The notes under the pieces: generated by a model
Databases searched by the model: none
What the model was told of the DNA's origin: nothing
The model's input: the letters and a program-made list of their open reading frames with translations, nothing else
NCBI RefSeq assembly: GCF_024666595.1
Contig: NZ_CP088296.1
Location: 3,400,501 to 3,464,500 of the forward strand
Length of the DNA stretch: 64,000 bases
Origin: Sphingomonas sp. J315
GTDB lineage: Bacteria; Pseudomonadota; Alphaproteobacteria; Sphingomonadales; Sphingomonadaceae
Direction: 5' to 3'
Shown here: positions 8,961 to 17,930 of the stretch, in pieces
Position numbering within the stretch: position 1 is the first letter of the stretch
How the letters are laid out: the number at the start of each line of letters is the position of its first letter
Program-made: the position numbers and the translations under genes

Positions 8961-11069
8961 ATGAAGCGTTTCTGCACGTCAGTCGCGGCCATTGCGGTCG
9001 CAAGCGTCTTGGGATCAGTGCCTGCCTTTGCGCAGAGCGACACAGGTCAGGAGGCCCGGGCACCCGCCGACGCCAGCTCGGACGAAGTGGTCGTCACCGC
9101 GCAAAAGGGCGGCGCGCAGGCGCTTCAGGAAGTCCCCCTCGCGATCCAGGCGTTCGATGGCGAGGAGCTGAAGGAGCGCAACATCAGCACCATCGGTGAC
9201 CTGGTGTCGAGCGTGCCGGGCGCGTTCGAGGGGTTCCGTCAGTCCAACGGATCGCGCTTCTACAATCTGCGCGGCAGCGTCACGCAGAATGGCGACTCGC
9301 CGATCGGCTATTATCTCGACGACGCGCCGTTCATCGTCACCAATTTCGGCATCGCCCCGCCCGTGCGCTTCCTCGACATCGATCGCGTCGAAGTGCTGCG
9401 CGGGCCGCAGGGCACGCTCTATGGCCAGGGCTCGTCGGGCGGCGTGTTCATCTTCCGCACGCGCGACCCGAACCTCAAGGAATTCGATTACGCGTTCGAG
9501 GCGGAGGCATCGCAGACACGCGGTGCCGATGGCCTCAACTATGGCGTGGCCGGCGCGATCTCGGTGCCGATCGTCAAGGACATGCTCGCGGTGCGCGTCA
9601 GCGGCGGTTTCTCGCGCGATGCCGGCTGGGCCGACGCCTATTATGGCGCCTTCGACGGCACGCCCGACGAGACGGGGGTCAATGTCGCCAAGAATGACGA
9701 TATCCGCGTCGTCGCGCTGTTCCGCCCGGCGGACAACGTGAACATCCGCGCGCAGTACTGGAAATTCCGCCCGCGCCAGGGCTTCACCGGATTCACCGCG
9801 TCGGTCAGCCCGCCCTATTTCCAGAACACTGCGGGGCAGGACGGCTTTTCGAATGGCGATTTCACGCTGTACAGCCTGACCGCGACGGTCGATTTCGACG
9901 CCTTCTCGATCACCAGCGCGACCAGCCAGCTCGACGGCGTGTTCGGGATCAACATCCCGCTCTCGCCCTCCGGCTCATTCTCGAGCCAGTTCCTGCCGAG
10001 CATGTTCGCGCAGGAATTGCGGGTGAACTCCAACGGCAGCGGGCCGTTCAAATGGCTGCTCGGCGCGTCCTACCAGAACGGGTCGGGGCCGCAGGAAAAT
10101 ACGCTGACCCTTCCGGGCCTGGTCATCAACGCCGATAACGACACGCTGACCGAGAATTACGCATTCTTCGGCGAGGTCAGCTATGAGTTGTTCGACGGCA
10201 AGCTGGTCCCGCTGGTCGGGCTGCGGCAGTACCATGACGACCGCGCGTTCGCCGACGCGACCGAGACGCTGCCGACGACGAAGGACGTGACCACCTGGCG
10301 GGTCAATCTATCCTATCTGCCGAGCGACGATCTGACGATGTTCATCTCGGCGGCGACCGGCTTCCGTCCCGGCATCGTCCAGTCGCGCGTGCAGGTCCAG
10401 TCGGTCACCGGCGCGGGCGTGCCGACGGGCGTGACGCTGGAGCCGGAATCGTCGACCAACTATGAGTTCGGCGTGAAATGGCGCAGCGCCGACCGGTCGC
10501 TGAATATCGGCCTGAACCTGTATCAGCTCGAATATACCAACCTGCAGACGTCGGTCACCGGGTCGATCGCCAACGTCGACGGCTTTGCCAATTTCGGTGA
10601 TGCGAAGACCAAGGGCGTCGATCTGGAGCTGCGCTGGAACACGCCGCTCAAGGGCTTCAATCTGGGCTTTGTCGGCAACTTCAACGACAGCAAATATACC
10701 CGCGTGAACCCGATCGTCGCGGCGGCCCAGCCACTGTTGCGGCCCGGCGCACGGCTGACCAACACGCTGTCGAACAACTTCCGTGTCGACCTGGGCTACA
10801 ACGGCGACATTGCCAACAATGTGAACCTGTTCGGCAACCTCTCCTTGAGCCACAGCGGCGACCGGTTGCAGGGCAATGGGATCACCGCGCCGTCCTACAA
10901 CGTGATGGCCCTGACGCTGGGCGTGCGGCACGGCCCGTATGAGCTGGCGCTGATCGGCAACAACCTGACCGACGAGCGTGGGCCGACCTTTGTCGGCACC
11001 AACGGCCCGTTGTCGGGGTCGGGGCCGACCCCGCGTACCATCGGCCTTCGTTTCCGGGTCACGCCCTGA
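8961..11069 (+). CDS. TonB-dependent outer-membrane receptor (sugar locus)
   Basis: A 702-residue outer-membrane beta-barrel that uses TonB/proton-motive force for ligand import. Signal peptide: AVASVLGSVPAFAQ. The plug domain follows a TonB-box-like SSDEVVVTAQ and contains PLAIQAFDGEEL, GDLVSSVPGAF, DRVEVLRGPQGTLYGQGSSG; the barrel ends in IGLRFRVTP, close to the usual aromatic/hydrophobic C-terminal strand. It has no N-terminal carboxypeptidase-like domain. Two operators lie upstream and a hairpin follows the stop. In sphingomonads and xanthomonads receptors of this class sit in sugar loci, for example the Xanthomonas sux locus. The ligand is inferred, not shown: probably an esterified sucrose-type sugar. 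Confidence 0.93.
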   Translation: MKRFCTSVAAIAVASVLGSVPAFAQSDTGQEARAPADASSDEVVVTAQKGGAQALQEVPLAIQAFDGEELKERNISTIGDLVSSVPGAFEGFRQSNGSRFYNLRGSVTQNGDSPIGYYLDDAPFIVTNFGIAPPVRFLDIDRVEVLRGPQGTLYGQGSSGGVFIFRTRDPNLKEFDYAFEAEASQTRGADGLNYGVAGAISVPIVKDMLAVRVSGGFSRDAGWADAYYGAFDGTPDETGVNVAKNDDIRVVALFRPADNVNIRAQYWKFRPRQGFTGFTASVSPPYFQNTAGQDGFSNGDFTLYSLTATVDFDAFSITSATSQLDGVFGINIPLSPSGSFSSQFLPSMFAQELRVNSNGSGPFKWLLGASYQNGSGPQENTLTLPGLVINADNDTLTENYAFFGEVSYELFDGKLVPLVGLRQYHDDRAFADATETLPTTKDVTTWRVNLSYLPSDDLTMFISAATGFRPGIVQSRVQVQSVTGAGVPTGVTLEPESSTNYEFGVKWRSADRSLNIGLNLYQLEYTNLQTSVTGSIANVDGFANFGDAKTKGVDLELRWNTPLKGFNLGFVGNFNDSKYTRVNPIVAAAQPLLRPGARLTNTLSNNFRVDLGYNGDIANNVNLFGNLSLSHSGDRLQGNGITAPSYNVMALTLGVRHGPYELALIGNNLTDERGPTFVGTNGPLSGSGPTPRTIGLRFRVTP

Positions 11070-11092
11070 CCGGAAGCGGATTTGCGGGATGG

Positions 11093-11115
11093 GCGGGAGG
11101 CACTGCGCCTCCCGC
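11093..11115 (+). terminator. Hairpin after the TonB receptor gene
   Basis: GCGGGAGGC and GCCTCCCGC form a perfect 9-bp stem with a 5-base loop, followed by TCTTTCC. It lies 24 bp past the receptor stop. It may attenuate rather than fully stop transcription, since the downstream MFS gene has no operator of its own. Confidence 0.6.
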
Positions 11116-11164
11116 TCTTTCCGTCGTACTACCTGTCGCATAACATGATGGATCGGAGAGCGGG

Positions 11165-12394
11165 ATGAACGATCGGGCGGGACGCGACGGCGCGGCGACA
11201 TTGCTCAAGGCGCTGGTCTTCCTGATGTTCGCGATGTTTGCGATGACCACCGACTCGGTCGGCACCGTCATCCCCGAGGTGATCCGCGAGTTTCAGCTGG
11301 GTCTGACCGCCGGCGGATCGTTCCAGTACGCGACCATGGCCGGGATCGGCATCTCCGCGATCGCGCTCGGTTTCCTGGCCGACCGGATCGGGCGCAAGGC
11401 GACGATCCTGATTGGCCTGGTCCTGTTCGGGGTCAGCTCGGCGCTGTTCGCCGCGGGACACAGCTTCCTGTTCTTCACCAGCCTGTTGTTCATGTCCGGC
11501 ATCGGCATCGGCATTTTCAAGTCCGGCGCGCTGGCGCTGATCGGCGACCTGTCGCGCTCGACCGGCGAACATGCGCGGACGATGAATTTGATCGAGGGGT
11601 TTTTCGGCGTCGGCGCAATTATCGGGCCGGGCATCGTCGCCTATATGCTGCTCAACGGCGCGAGCTGGAAATGGGTGTACATCATCGCGGCGATGCTGTG
11701 CGCGCTGCTGGTGCTGGGATCGGCGGTTGCGCGTTTTCCAAGACCGATCATCACCCGTACCGAGCCGGTCCGCGCCAGCGAGGCGATCCGCATGGCCGGC
11801 GATCCGCCCGCGCGCTTCTTTGGCACTGCGCTGATGCTCTATGTCGGGGCGGAGGCGGCGATCTATGTCTGGGCGCCGACCTATCTCGCCGATTATTCGG
11901 GGTCGTGGCTGTGGCTGGCGGCCTATGTCGTGTCGATCTTCTTCGTGTTGCGCGCGGCAGGGCGGTTCCTCGGCGTATGGCTGCTCGCGCGCTATGACTG
12001 GGCAAGCGTGATCCTGGTGTGCAGCTCGGCGATGGCGGCGCTGTTCTGGATCGCGGTGATTGGCGGGCGGGAAGTGGCCATCTTTGCCCTGCCCGCGACC
12101 GGGCTGTTCATGTCGGTGCTGTATCCGACGATCAATTCGACCGGGATCAGCTGCTACGACAAGGGGCGGCATGGGTCGATCGCCGGGCTGCTGCTGTTCT
12201 TCACCTGTGTCAGCGCAGTGCTCGCGCCGCTCGCGATGGGCGCGCTTGGCGAGTGGTTGGCGGACAGCAGCTATGCGATCCTGCTGGGTGGTGTGTTCGC
12301 GACGCTGCTGGCGTTGCTGTGCGGCTGGAACAGGTCGCGCGCGCCGTTCGACGCGCTGCTCGCGCAGCGCGACGCCGACGATTATCGCGCCTAG
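11165..12394 (+). CDS. MFS sugar transporter
   Basis: A 409-residue inner-membrane transporter with about 12 hydrophobic segments. The MFS loop motif between helices 2 and 3 reads GFLADRIGRKATILIG. It sits after the TonB receptor and just before the convergent Tat-exported esterase (4-bp overlap of ends). The arrangement receptor, transporter, hydrolase, fructokinase with a LacI regulator matches sucrose loci of Gram-negative bacteria, so it would carry the de-acylated disaccharide across the inner membrane; this is inference from context. RBS: GGAGAG upstream of ATG 11165. Confidence 0.87.
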   Translation: MNDRAGRDGAATLLKALVFLMFAMFAMTTDSVGTVIPEVIREFQLGLTAGGSFQYATMAGIGISAIALGFLADRIGRKATILIGLVLFGVSSALFAAGHSFLFFTSLLFMSGIGIGIFKSGALALIGDLSRSTGEHARTMNLIEGFFGVGAIIGPGIVAYMLLNGASWKWVYIIAAMLCALLVLGSAVARFPRPIITRTEPVRASEAIRMAGDPPARFFGTALMLYVGAEAAIYVWAPTYLADYSGSWLWLAAYVVSIFFVLRAAGRFLGVWLLARYDWASVILVCSSAMAALFWIAVIGGREVAIFALPATGLFMSVLYPTINSTGISCYDKGRHGSIAGLLLFFTCVSAVLAPLAMGALGEWLADSSYAILLGGVFATLLALLCGWNRSRAPFDALLAQRDADDYRA

Positions 12395-13372
12395 GCCATA
12401 TGGCGGTCGAGCCAGACGGCGAACAGCGCGGGCCAGTGGCTGACGGGCGTGTCGGGACGCCCAACGCCGAAGCCGTGATTGCCCGCTTCGAACAGATGCA
12501 GCTCGACCGGGCGGTTCGCCGCCTGCAGCGCGCGCAGCATGATCATGCTGTTCTCGGCCGGAACCGCCTTGTCGTCCAGCGCGTGGACGAGGAACACCGG
12601 CGGCGTCTGCACGGTGACATGTTGGGCGGGCGAGCGTTTGAAAATCAGCTCGGCGGAGGGCGTCGTTCCAAGCAGCCGCATCGCGGACTCGCCATGCGTT
12701 TCGGGCGCGGTGACGCTGATAACGGGATAGATCAGTGCCATTGCCGCGGGTCGGGCGTCGAGCGCATCGGTCGCGTCGCGCGGCGCATAGACCTGTTCTG
12801 CAAAGCCTGTGGCCAGCGTCGCGCCGAGATGCCCGCCGGCCGAAAATCCGACTGCGGCGACCTTGGCCGGGTCATAGCCATAGCGCGCGGCGTTGGCGCG
12901 GATCACGCGGATCGCGCGCTGTGCATCCTGCAACGGAACGTCTTCGCGCTTCGCCCAGCCTTCGTCGGGCAGGCGATAGGTGAGCACGAACACCGTATAG
13001 CCACGCGCGCTCATCGCGCGCGCGACATCGACGCCTTCGTTGAGGATCGACACGAACGTGTAGGCCCCGCCGGGGATCGACAGCAATGCGCGGCCATTCG
13101 ACTTTTCCGGGCGGAACACGCGCAGCATCGGGGTTTCGATGTTGCGGACCATGATGTCGGGCCAATCGGTGGGGACCGCGCGGGCGGTGTAGCCGCCGCC
13201 GGGAGCGCCGTTCGGCCAGAGCGGAATCTGTTCGGCATCGATCCAGGCGCGGGGCATCGGTGGGAGCTTGGGGGAATTGCGCCGCCGCCGCGCCGTTTGC
13301 TTTGGCACCCAGCGCCGCGAGGCTGGTGGCTCCGGCGATGAATCCGCGTCGTCCGATGGGTCCGATCTTCAC
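12391..13372 (-). CDS. Tat-exported alpha/beta hydrolase (BD-FAE-like esterase, frameshifted)
   Basis: The start is GTG 13372 with GGAGG upstream, opening a twin-arginine signal (GRRGFIAGATSLAALGA). The frame then breaks: the signal ends ...AAAAQFP and the enzyme resumes as KLPPMPRAWIDAEQIPLWPNG. Removing one base from the G5 run at 13270-13274 joins them into about 326 residues. The fold is alpha/beta hydrolase with oxyanion region SIPGGAYTFV, nucleophile GFSAGGHLG, acid in VHALDDKAVP and His in EAGNHGFGVG, like bacterial feruloyl/acetyl esterases. The gene is divergent from the GH68 gene, and operator E lies between them. It is one of several distinct esterase types in the regulon. Confidence 0.85.
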
Positions 13373-13461
13373 CTGCTTGCATCCTCCCGATCCGGGCAAC
13401 GTATTTGCTTCTCCGGTCGCGCGATAGAAGCGCTTCGAGCCGGGGGTTGCAAGCTGTATTC

Positions 13462-13473
13462 ACAATCGATTGC
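13462..13473. promoter_or_regulatory. LacI-type operator, copy E (one mismatch), divergent promoter region
   Basis: ACAATCGATTGC, one mismatch from the perfect palindrome. It lies in the 244-bp space between the divergent Tat-esterase (start 13372) and the GH68 gene (start about 13617), so one site could serve both directions. I see nothing else structured in this intergenic stretch. Confidence 0.7.
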
Positions 13474-13616
13474 GAAACACATCCGAACACGTCAAGGAAG
13501 TTGCGTGGGCAAGAGACAGGGAGAGTGGAATTGATCCGGCAAGCTGATGTGGATTGCCCGACCGGGCGTGCCGGAGACGCCGCCATTCGCCCCGCGTGCC
13601 GTGGGCGGGCCGTCCG

Positions 13617-14783
13617 TTGAGCACGGCCGATACCACCCCGGTCGAGTTGACGGCCAAGCCGGTCGGAGCGGCGCTTTGGAGCCCCGACCATATCCGCGTA
13701 CTCGCTGGACGTCGCCACGAGAGCGCGCCGCTGATCGGCGACGCGGATGTGGTGCGAATCGCGCCCGATCTAGACATCTGGGATGCCTGGCCGGTGCAGG
13801 ACGCCGATGGGACGCCCTCCGCGCTGCCCGGTGGACAGACGCTATGGATGGCGCTCGGCGCGCCGCGTTTTCCCGATCCCGACGCGCGGCACGGCCATGC
13901 CCGGATCCACCTGATCCTGCGTGACGCAATGGGCTGGCGTTCGCTGGGCCCGGCAATGCCGGACAAGTTCGCGCCGGGAAGCCGCGAGTGGTCCGGCTCC
14001 GCGCTGCTTGCCCCGGATCGCCGCACCCTGACGCTGTTCTTCACCGCCACCGGGCGGCGCGGCGAGGCGGTGACGACGTTCGAGCAACGCCTGTTCCGGG
14101 CGGATGCGACGTTGACGCAGGAGGGCGGCTATCGCCTCACCGATTGGCGCGACCTGAGCGAGTTCGTGATCCGCGATTCTGCTCATTATATGGCGAGCGA
14201 TGCCGGGAGCGGTGCGGTCGGCACGATCAAGGCGTTTCGTGACCCCGCCTATTTCCGTGACCCCCGCGACGGGCGGCACCACGTATTCTTCGCCGCTTCG
14301 TTGGCGGGCTCAATCTCCGCCTTCAACGGGGCGATCGGATGGGCGAGCGCGCGCGATAGCTCGCTGGCGGAATGGGACATCCAATCGCCACTGGTCAGCG
14401 CCGACACGCTCAACAACGAGCTGGAGCGGCCGCACGCGATCTTCCATCAGGGGCTCTACTACCTCTTCTGGTCGACCCAGCGGCACGTGTTCAACCCCGA
14501 TGGCCCGACCGGCCCCACCGGGCTGTACGGCATGGTGAGCGACCGGATCGACGGCGGCTGGCGTCCGCTCAACGGCACGGGGCTGGTCTTCGCAAACCCT
14601 GACGCTGCGCCCAAACAGGCCTATAGCTGGCTGGTATTGCCCGATCTTCAGGTGACCAGTTTCATCGACGCCTGGGGGAGCGATGGCAGCGACGCGAGCG
14701 CCCGGCGCTTTGGCGCGACCTTCGCGCCGATGCTGCGCTTGCGGTTGCAGGGCGATAGGGCTGGGCTGGAGGCGGATGGATGA
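13617..14783 (+). CDS. Glycoside hydrolase family 68 (levansucrase/beta-fructofuranosidase type)
   Basis: Five-bladed beta-propeller enzyme that cleaves sucrose or fructans, releasing or transferring fructosyl units. GH68 features are visible: the nucleophile Asp in IWDAWPVQD, REWSGSALL, the transition-state-stabilising Asp in KAFRDPAYF, and the acid/base Glu in NNELERPHAI. From TTG 13617 it has 388 residues. The start is uncertain: no strong ribosome site precedes it, and ATG 13547 with GGGAG further upstream is in another frame. No signal peptide is visible, so it may act in the cytoplasm on imported sucrose, or be exported without one as in Zymomonas. It overlaps the fructokinase start by 4 bp (ATGA), so the two are translationally coupled. 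Confidence 0.85.
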   Translation: MSTADTTPVELTAKPVGAALWSPDHIRVLAGRRHESAPLIGDADVVRIAPDLDIWDAWPVQDADGTPSALPGGQTLWMALGAPRFPDPDARHGHARIHLILRDAMGWRSLGPAMPDKFAPGSREWSGSALLAPDRRTLTLFFTATGRRGEAVTTFEQRLFRADATLTQEGGYRLTDWRDLSEFVIRDSAHYMASDAGSGAVGTIKAFRDPAYFRDPRDGRHHVFFAASLAGSISAFNGAIGWASARDSSLAEWDIQSPLVSADTLNNELERPHAIFHQGLYYLFWSTQRHVFNPDGPTGPTGLYGMVSDRIDGGWRPLNGTGLVFANPDAAPKQAYSWLVLPDLQVTSFIDAWGSDGSDASARRFGATFAPMLRLRLQGDRAGLEADG

Positions 14784-15673
14784 GTGACGCGCCACGCTAT
14801 GCGGGGATCGAGCTGGGCGGGACCAAGGCGATTGCCGTGCTGACACAGGGCGATGCGATCGTCGAGCGGCACAGCGTCGCCACAGGCGAGCCGATAGCCA
14901 CGCTCGGCGCATTGCGCGCAATCCTCGATGGCTGGGCGGCAGCCGCGCCGCTCGCGGGCCTCGGCATCGCCAGTTTCGGCCCGATCCAGCTCGATCCGCG
15001 CGATCCGAGGTTGGGGCAGATCCTCGCTACGCCCAAGCCCGGCTGGACCGGCGCGCCAGTCGCGGCGCTGCTGAGCGAAGGACTGGCGTGTCCGATGGTG
15101 ATCGACACCGACGTCAACGGAGCTGCGCTGGCCGAGTATCGCTGGGGCGCGGCGGTGGGGTGCGACAGCCTCTGCTATCTCACCATCGGGACCGGATTGG
15201 GCGGTGGGCTGCTGATCGGCGGCAAGCCCGTTCACGGCGCGATGCACCCTGAGATCGGGCACATCCGATTGCGGCGTGTCGCCGGCGATCTTTTCCCGGG
15301 TGCCTGCGACTTTCACGGCGATTGTGTAGAGGGACTGGTGTCGGGACCGGCACTCGCCGCGCGCTTCGGCATGGACCCGGCCACGGCGTCCGATGGCGAC
15401 CCGATCTGGCGTCACGTCGCCGCCGATATCGCCGAGCTCTGCTGTGCGATCCTGCTGACAACGTCGGCCCGCCGCATATTGTTTGGCGGCAGCGTCGCCT
15501 TGTCACGTGCCTTCATTCTGCCCTGGGTGCGGGAGATCGTCGTGGCCCAACTCGAGAGCTATCTGCCCTTCGTCACCACGGAGGCAGTGGGCGAAATCAT
15601 CCAGCCAGCGGGTCTCGGCACCGACGCCGGCCCACTCGGCGCGATCGCATTGGCGCAGGCCGCGTCGCGCTGA
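14780..15673 (+). CDS. Fructokinase, ROK family
   Basis: Phosphorylates fructose with ATP in the cytoplasm. The 297-residue protein has the ROK phosphate loop IELGGTKAIAVL at the N-terminus, substrate region ATPKPGWTGAPV, adenosine region TIGTGLGGGLLIGG, and the zinc motif H-x-E-x-G-H followed by ACDFHGDCVEGLVSGPAL, which is the ROK fructokinase form. The ATGA overlap with the GH68 gene shows that fructose released there is its substrate. It is the step that links the locus to central metabolism. Confidence 0.92.
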   Translation: MSDAPRYAGIELGGTKAIAVLTQGDAIVERHSVATGEPIATLGALRAILDGWAAAAPLAGLGIASFGPIQLDPRDPRLGQILATPKPGWTGAPVAALLSEGLACPMVIDTDVNGAALAEYRWGAAVGCDSLCYLTIGTGLGGGLLIGGKPVHGAMHPEIGHIRLRRVAGDLFPGACDFHGDCVEGLVSGPALAARFGMDPATASDGDPIWRHVAADIAELCCAILLTTSARRILFGGSVALSRAFILPWVREIVVAQLESYLPFVTTEAVGEIIQPAGLGTDAGPLGAIALAQAASR

Positions 15674-15691
15674 GCGACGCGGCCCAGCCGA

Positions 15692-17036
15692 TCACTTCGC
15701 GTCGACCTTGTCGATCAGGTTGAGCAGCCCATTGACGATCGCGCTCTCGGCGCAGCCGGGCTTCAGCCGCGACGAAACGACCTCGAACGTATTGTACGCG
15801 AACGCCGCGTCGTTCGGGATATAGCCCGACTGCGCCATGCCGTTGGTGATCGTCGTCATCATGCTGTGCTTGAACGGCGATTCGCGCTTGAAGCGCTGGG
15901 CGATGGTCGTGAACACCTCGGCATCGACCCCGCCGATTACCGTGTCGCCGATCTTGAGCAGGCTGAGGCGGATGCTGACGGGGTCTGCGTCCTCATAGGT
16001 GCCGGGATAGCCCGCACGGCCCTTGTCCAATCGCTTGCGGCCGGGGCAGGTGACGCTGGTCTGCGCGCCCTGAATGGTTGCTTCGGCGACTGGACGCTCC
16101 AGGCTGGCGCGGCTGACGTGCAGCACTTCCTCGCCCAGCATCTGGCCCATCGACTTCACCATCTGCTTCTGCTGTTCCATCAGCATCGCCACGCGCGGAT
16201 TGCTGCGGTTCATGCCGGTGCCGCCTGGCGGCATCGCGTTGCTGATATCTTCACCCCGCGCGGCATAGTCGGCGGTGCGGATCGCGCGCAGGTCATAGGT
16301 CTGGTTGAAATAGATCGGGTTCTGGTCCCCCGCCGCACCGTTCGAATAGACCGCGACCGCGTCACCGCCCAGCGATTGTTCGATATAGTTGGAGGCGGCA
16401 CCGGGCAGGTCGGCGCTCACCAGATCGAGATTGCCGGTCAGCACGGCGTGGACGCCATAGTTGAAATAGACCGCGATCGGCGCGCCCTCCAGCGTCTCGA
16501 ACCGCACCACCGCGACAGTCTTGTCCGACACGCCCTCGTAATTCGGCCCCTCCCACCAGCGACGGGTCTTGGGGTCGATGATGTTGCGGTTGACGTTGAT
16601 GTAGGAAACGCCGGTGCCATAGGCCATGCGTGCAGGCCTGGTCGCCGCCGCGGCCTTGCGGATCGCGTCGAAGATCTGCGCCTCATAGGCCGGGCCCCGC
16701 ATCCATGGTGCGCTATGGGTGTGGCTGGCCGTCAGCAGCAGCTGGCTGGTCGGGATCTTGAGTTCGCGCTCGACCCGCGCCGCGACATTGGCCCAGGTCT
16801 CGGTCATGATCGCCCCGGCGTCGACCGTCACCATCGCCGCCCGCGTCTTGCCGTCATCCACCACGATTGCGCGGACGTTCAGCGGGTCGAGCACGCCGAG
16901 CATGTTCTTCGGCAATTCCGCAGCCTTGGGGGGTGATGTCGACTTTCGCCGCGCCCACTTTCAGCGCCTGGGCGGAGGCGGGCAGGGCGACGCAGAACAG
17001 GGTGGCGGCACAGGCCGCGCGAAGCTCAATCTTCAT
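15692..17036 (-). CDS. Secreted neutral/alkaline ceramidase-like hydrolase (frameshifted at G6)
   Basis: Signal peptide CAATLFCVALPASAQA, then LKVGAAKVDITP; removing one base from the plus-strand G6 at 16928-16933 continues the protein as KAAELPKNMLGVLDPLNVRA, for about 447 residues. Features of the ceramidase N-terminal domain (PF04734 type) include the zinc-site motif TASHTHSAP, LVSADLPGAASNYIE and SNGAAGDQNP. The C-terminal immunoglobulin-like domain of true ceramidases seems absent. Family members hydrolyse amides or esters of lipids, but many sit in polysaccharide loci without known activity. A perfect operator lies 96 bp upstream, so it belongs to the LacI regulon. Its substrate is unknown. 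Confidence 0.82.
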
Positions 17037-17131
17037 GGCAGGACATCCCGTTGGAGCCGAGGGCAGATGGCGGCGGAACGACAGGCAGACGCGCTTTCTG
17101 CATTATCCTCTCCGCCCGACGATCGCCTTAT

Positions 17132-17143
17132 GCAATCGATTGC
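17132..17143. promoter_or_regulatory. LacI-type operator, copy F (perfect palindrome)
   Basis: GCAATCGATTGC followed by TAA, identical over 15 bases to copy B. It lies 96 bp upstream of the ceramidase-like start (minus strand) and marks the right-hand edge of the regulon, just before the unrelated tesA/ybbAP group. Confidence 0.8.
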
Positions 17144-17193
17144 TAACCGTGTTAGGCATGGGCTGGACGAATGGCAACCCAAAAGGCGGCGGC

Positions 17194-17928
17194 CTAACCC
17201 GCTTCGCCTGGCTTCAGCGCCTCCGCCACCAGCGGTGTCACCCGCTCCACGATCCTCTCAAGCCCCTGGCGGTTGGGATGGATGCGATCGGGCAGCATCA
17301 GCGCCGGGTCGGTCACCACCTGATCCAGGAAGAATGGATACAGCACCGCGTCGTAGCGCTTCGCCAGATCGCCATAGATCGCGTTGAAGGCGTCGGCATA
17401 GTCGCGGCCCATGTTCGGCGCGGCGACCATGCCGGTCAGCATGATCGGGATGCCGCGCTTTTTCAGTTCCTCGCAGATCGCGGTCAGGTTCGCGCGGGTC
17501 TCGGCGGGGTCGATCCCGCGCAGCATATCGTTGCCGCCAAGGTTGACCATGACGAGGTCGGGTTTGCGATCCAGTCCGTCGAGCGTGAAGCCCAGCCGCC
17601 GCAGCCCCGCCGAGCTGGTGTCGCCGGAAACCCCAGCATTGCGCACGCTCGCCGCGATCCCGCGCGCGGCCAGCGCCTTTTCCAGCTGTGCCGGGAAACT
17701 CTCCTGCGGCAGGACGCCATAGCCGGCATAGAGGCTGTCGCCGAACGCGACGACCAACCGCGCATCGGCCTTCTGCGCACCCCCGCTGGCGACCGCCGAG
17801 GGGGTTGGCGGAGTCGCTAGCGACTGGTTCGCGGCATCATTTTCGCCCGAACATGCGCTCAGCCCTTGGAGGAGCAGCATCGCGCCCGCATATGGGGCAA
17901 GCTTTCTGATCAAGGACGTCATCTCCAC
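17194..17928 (-). CDS. tesA: Arylesterase/lysophospholipase TesA-like lipoprotein
   Basis: An SGNH hydrolase, 244 residues (or 242 from the second ATG at 17922). The N-terminus ends in lipobox LQGLSAC, so it should be a lipid-anchored periplasmic protein. Catalytic blocks: VVAFGDSLYAGYG (Ser), NAGVSGDTSSAG (Gly), VNLGGNDMLRG (Asn), LPDRIHPNRQG (Asp/His). It is back to back with the ABC ATPase gene, with only 2 bp between starts. The tesA / ybbA / ybbP neighbourhood is conserved in Proteobacteria and supports the name. It hydrolyses aryl or thio esters in characterised homologues. Confidence 0.88.
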   Translation of the reverse strand: MEMTSLIRKLAPYAGAMLLLQGLSACSGENDAANQSLATPPTPSAVASGGAQKADARLVVAFGDSLYAGYGVLPQESFPAQLEKALAARGIAASVRNAGVSGDTSSAGLRRLGFTLDGLDRKPDLVMVNLGGNDMLRGIDPAETRANLTAICEELKKRGIPIMLTGMVAAPNMGRDYADAFNAIYGDLAKRYDAVLYPFFLDQVVTDPALMLPDRIHPNRQGLERIVERVTPLVAEALKPGEAG

Positions 17929-17930
17929 CT

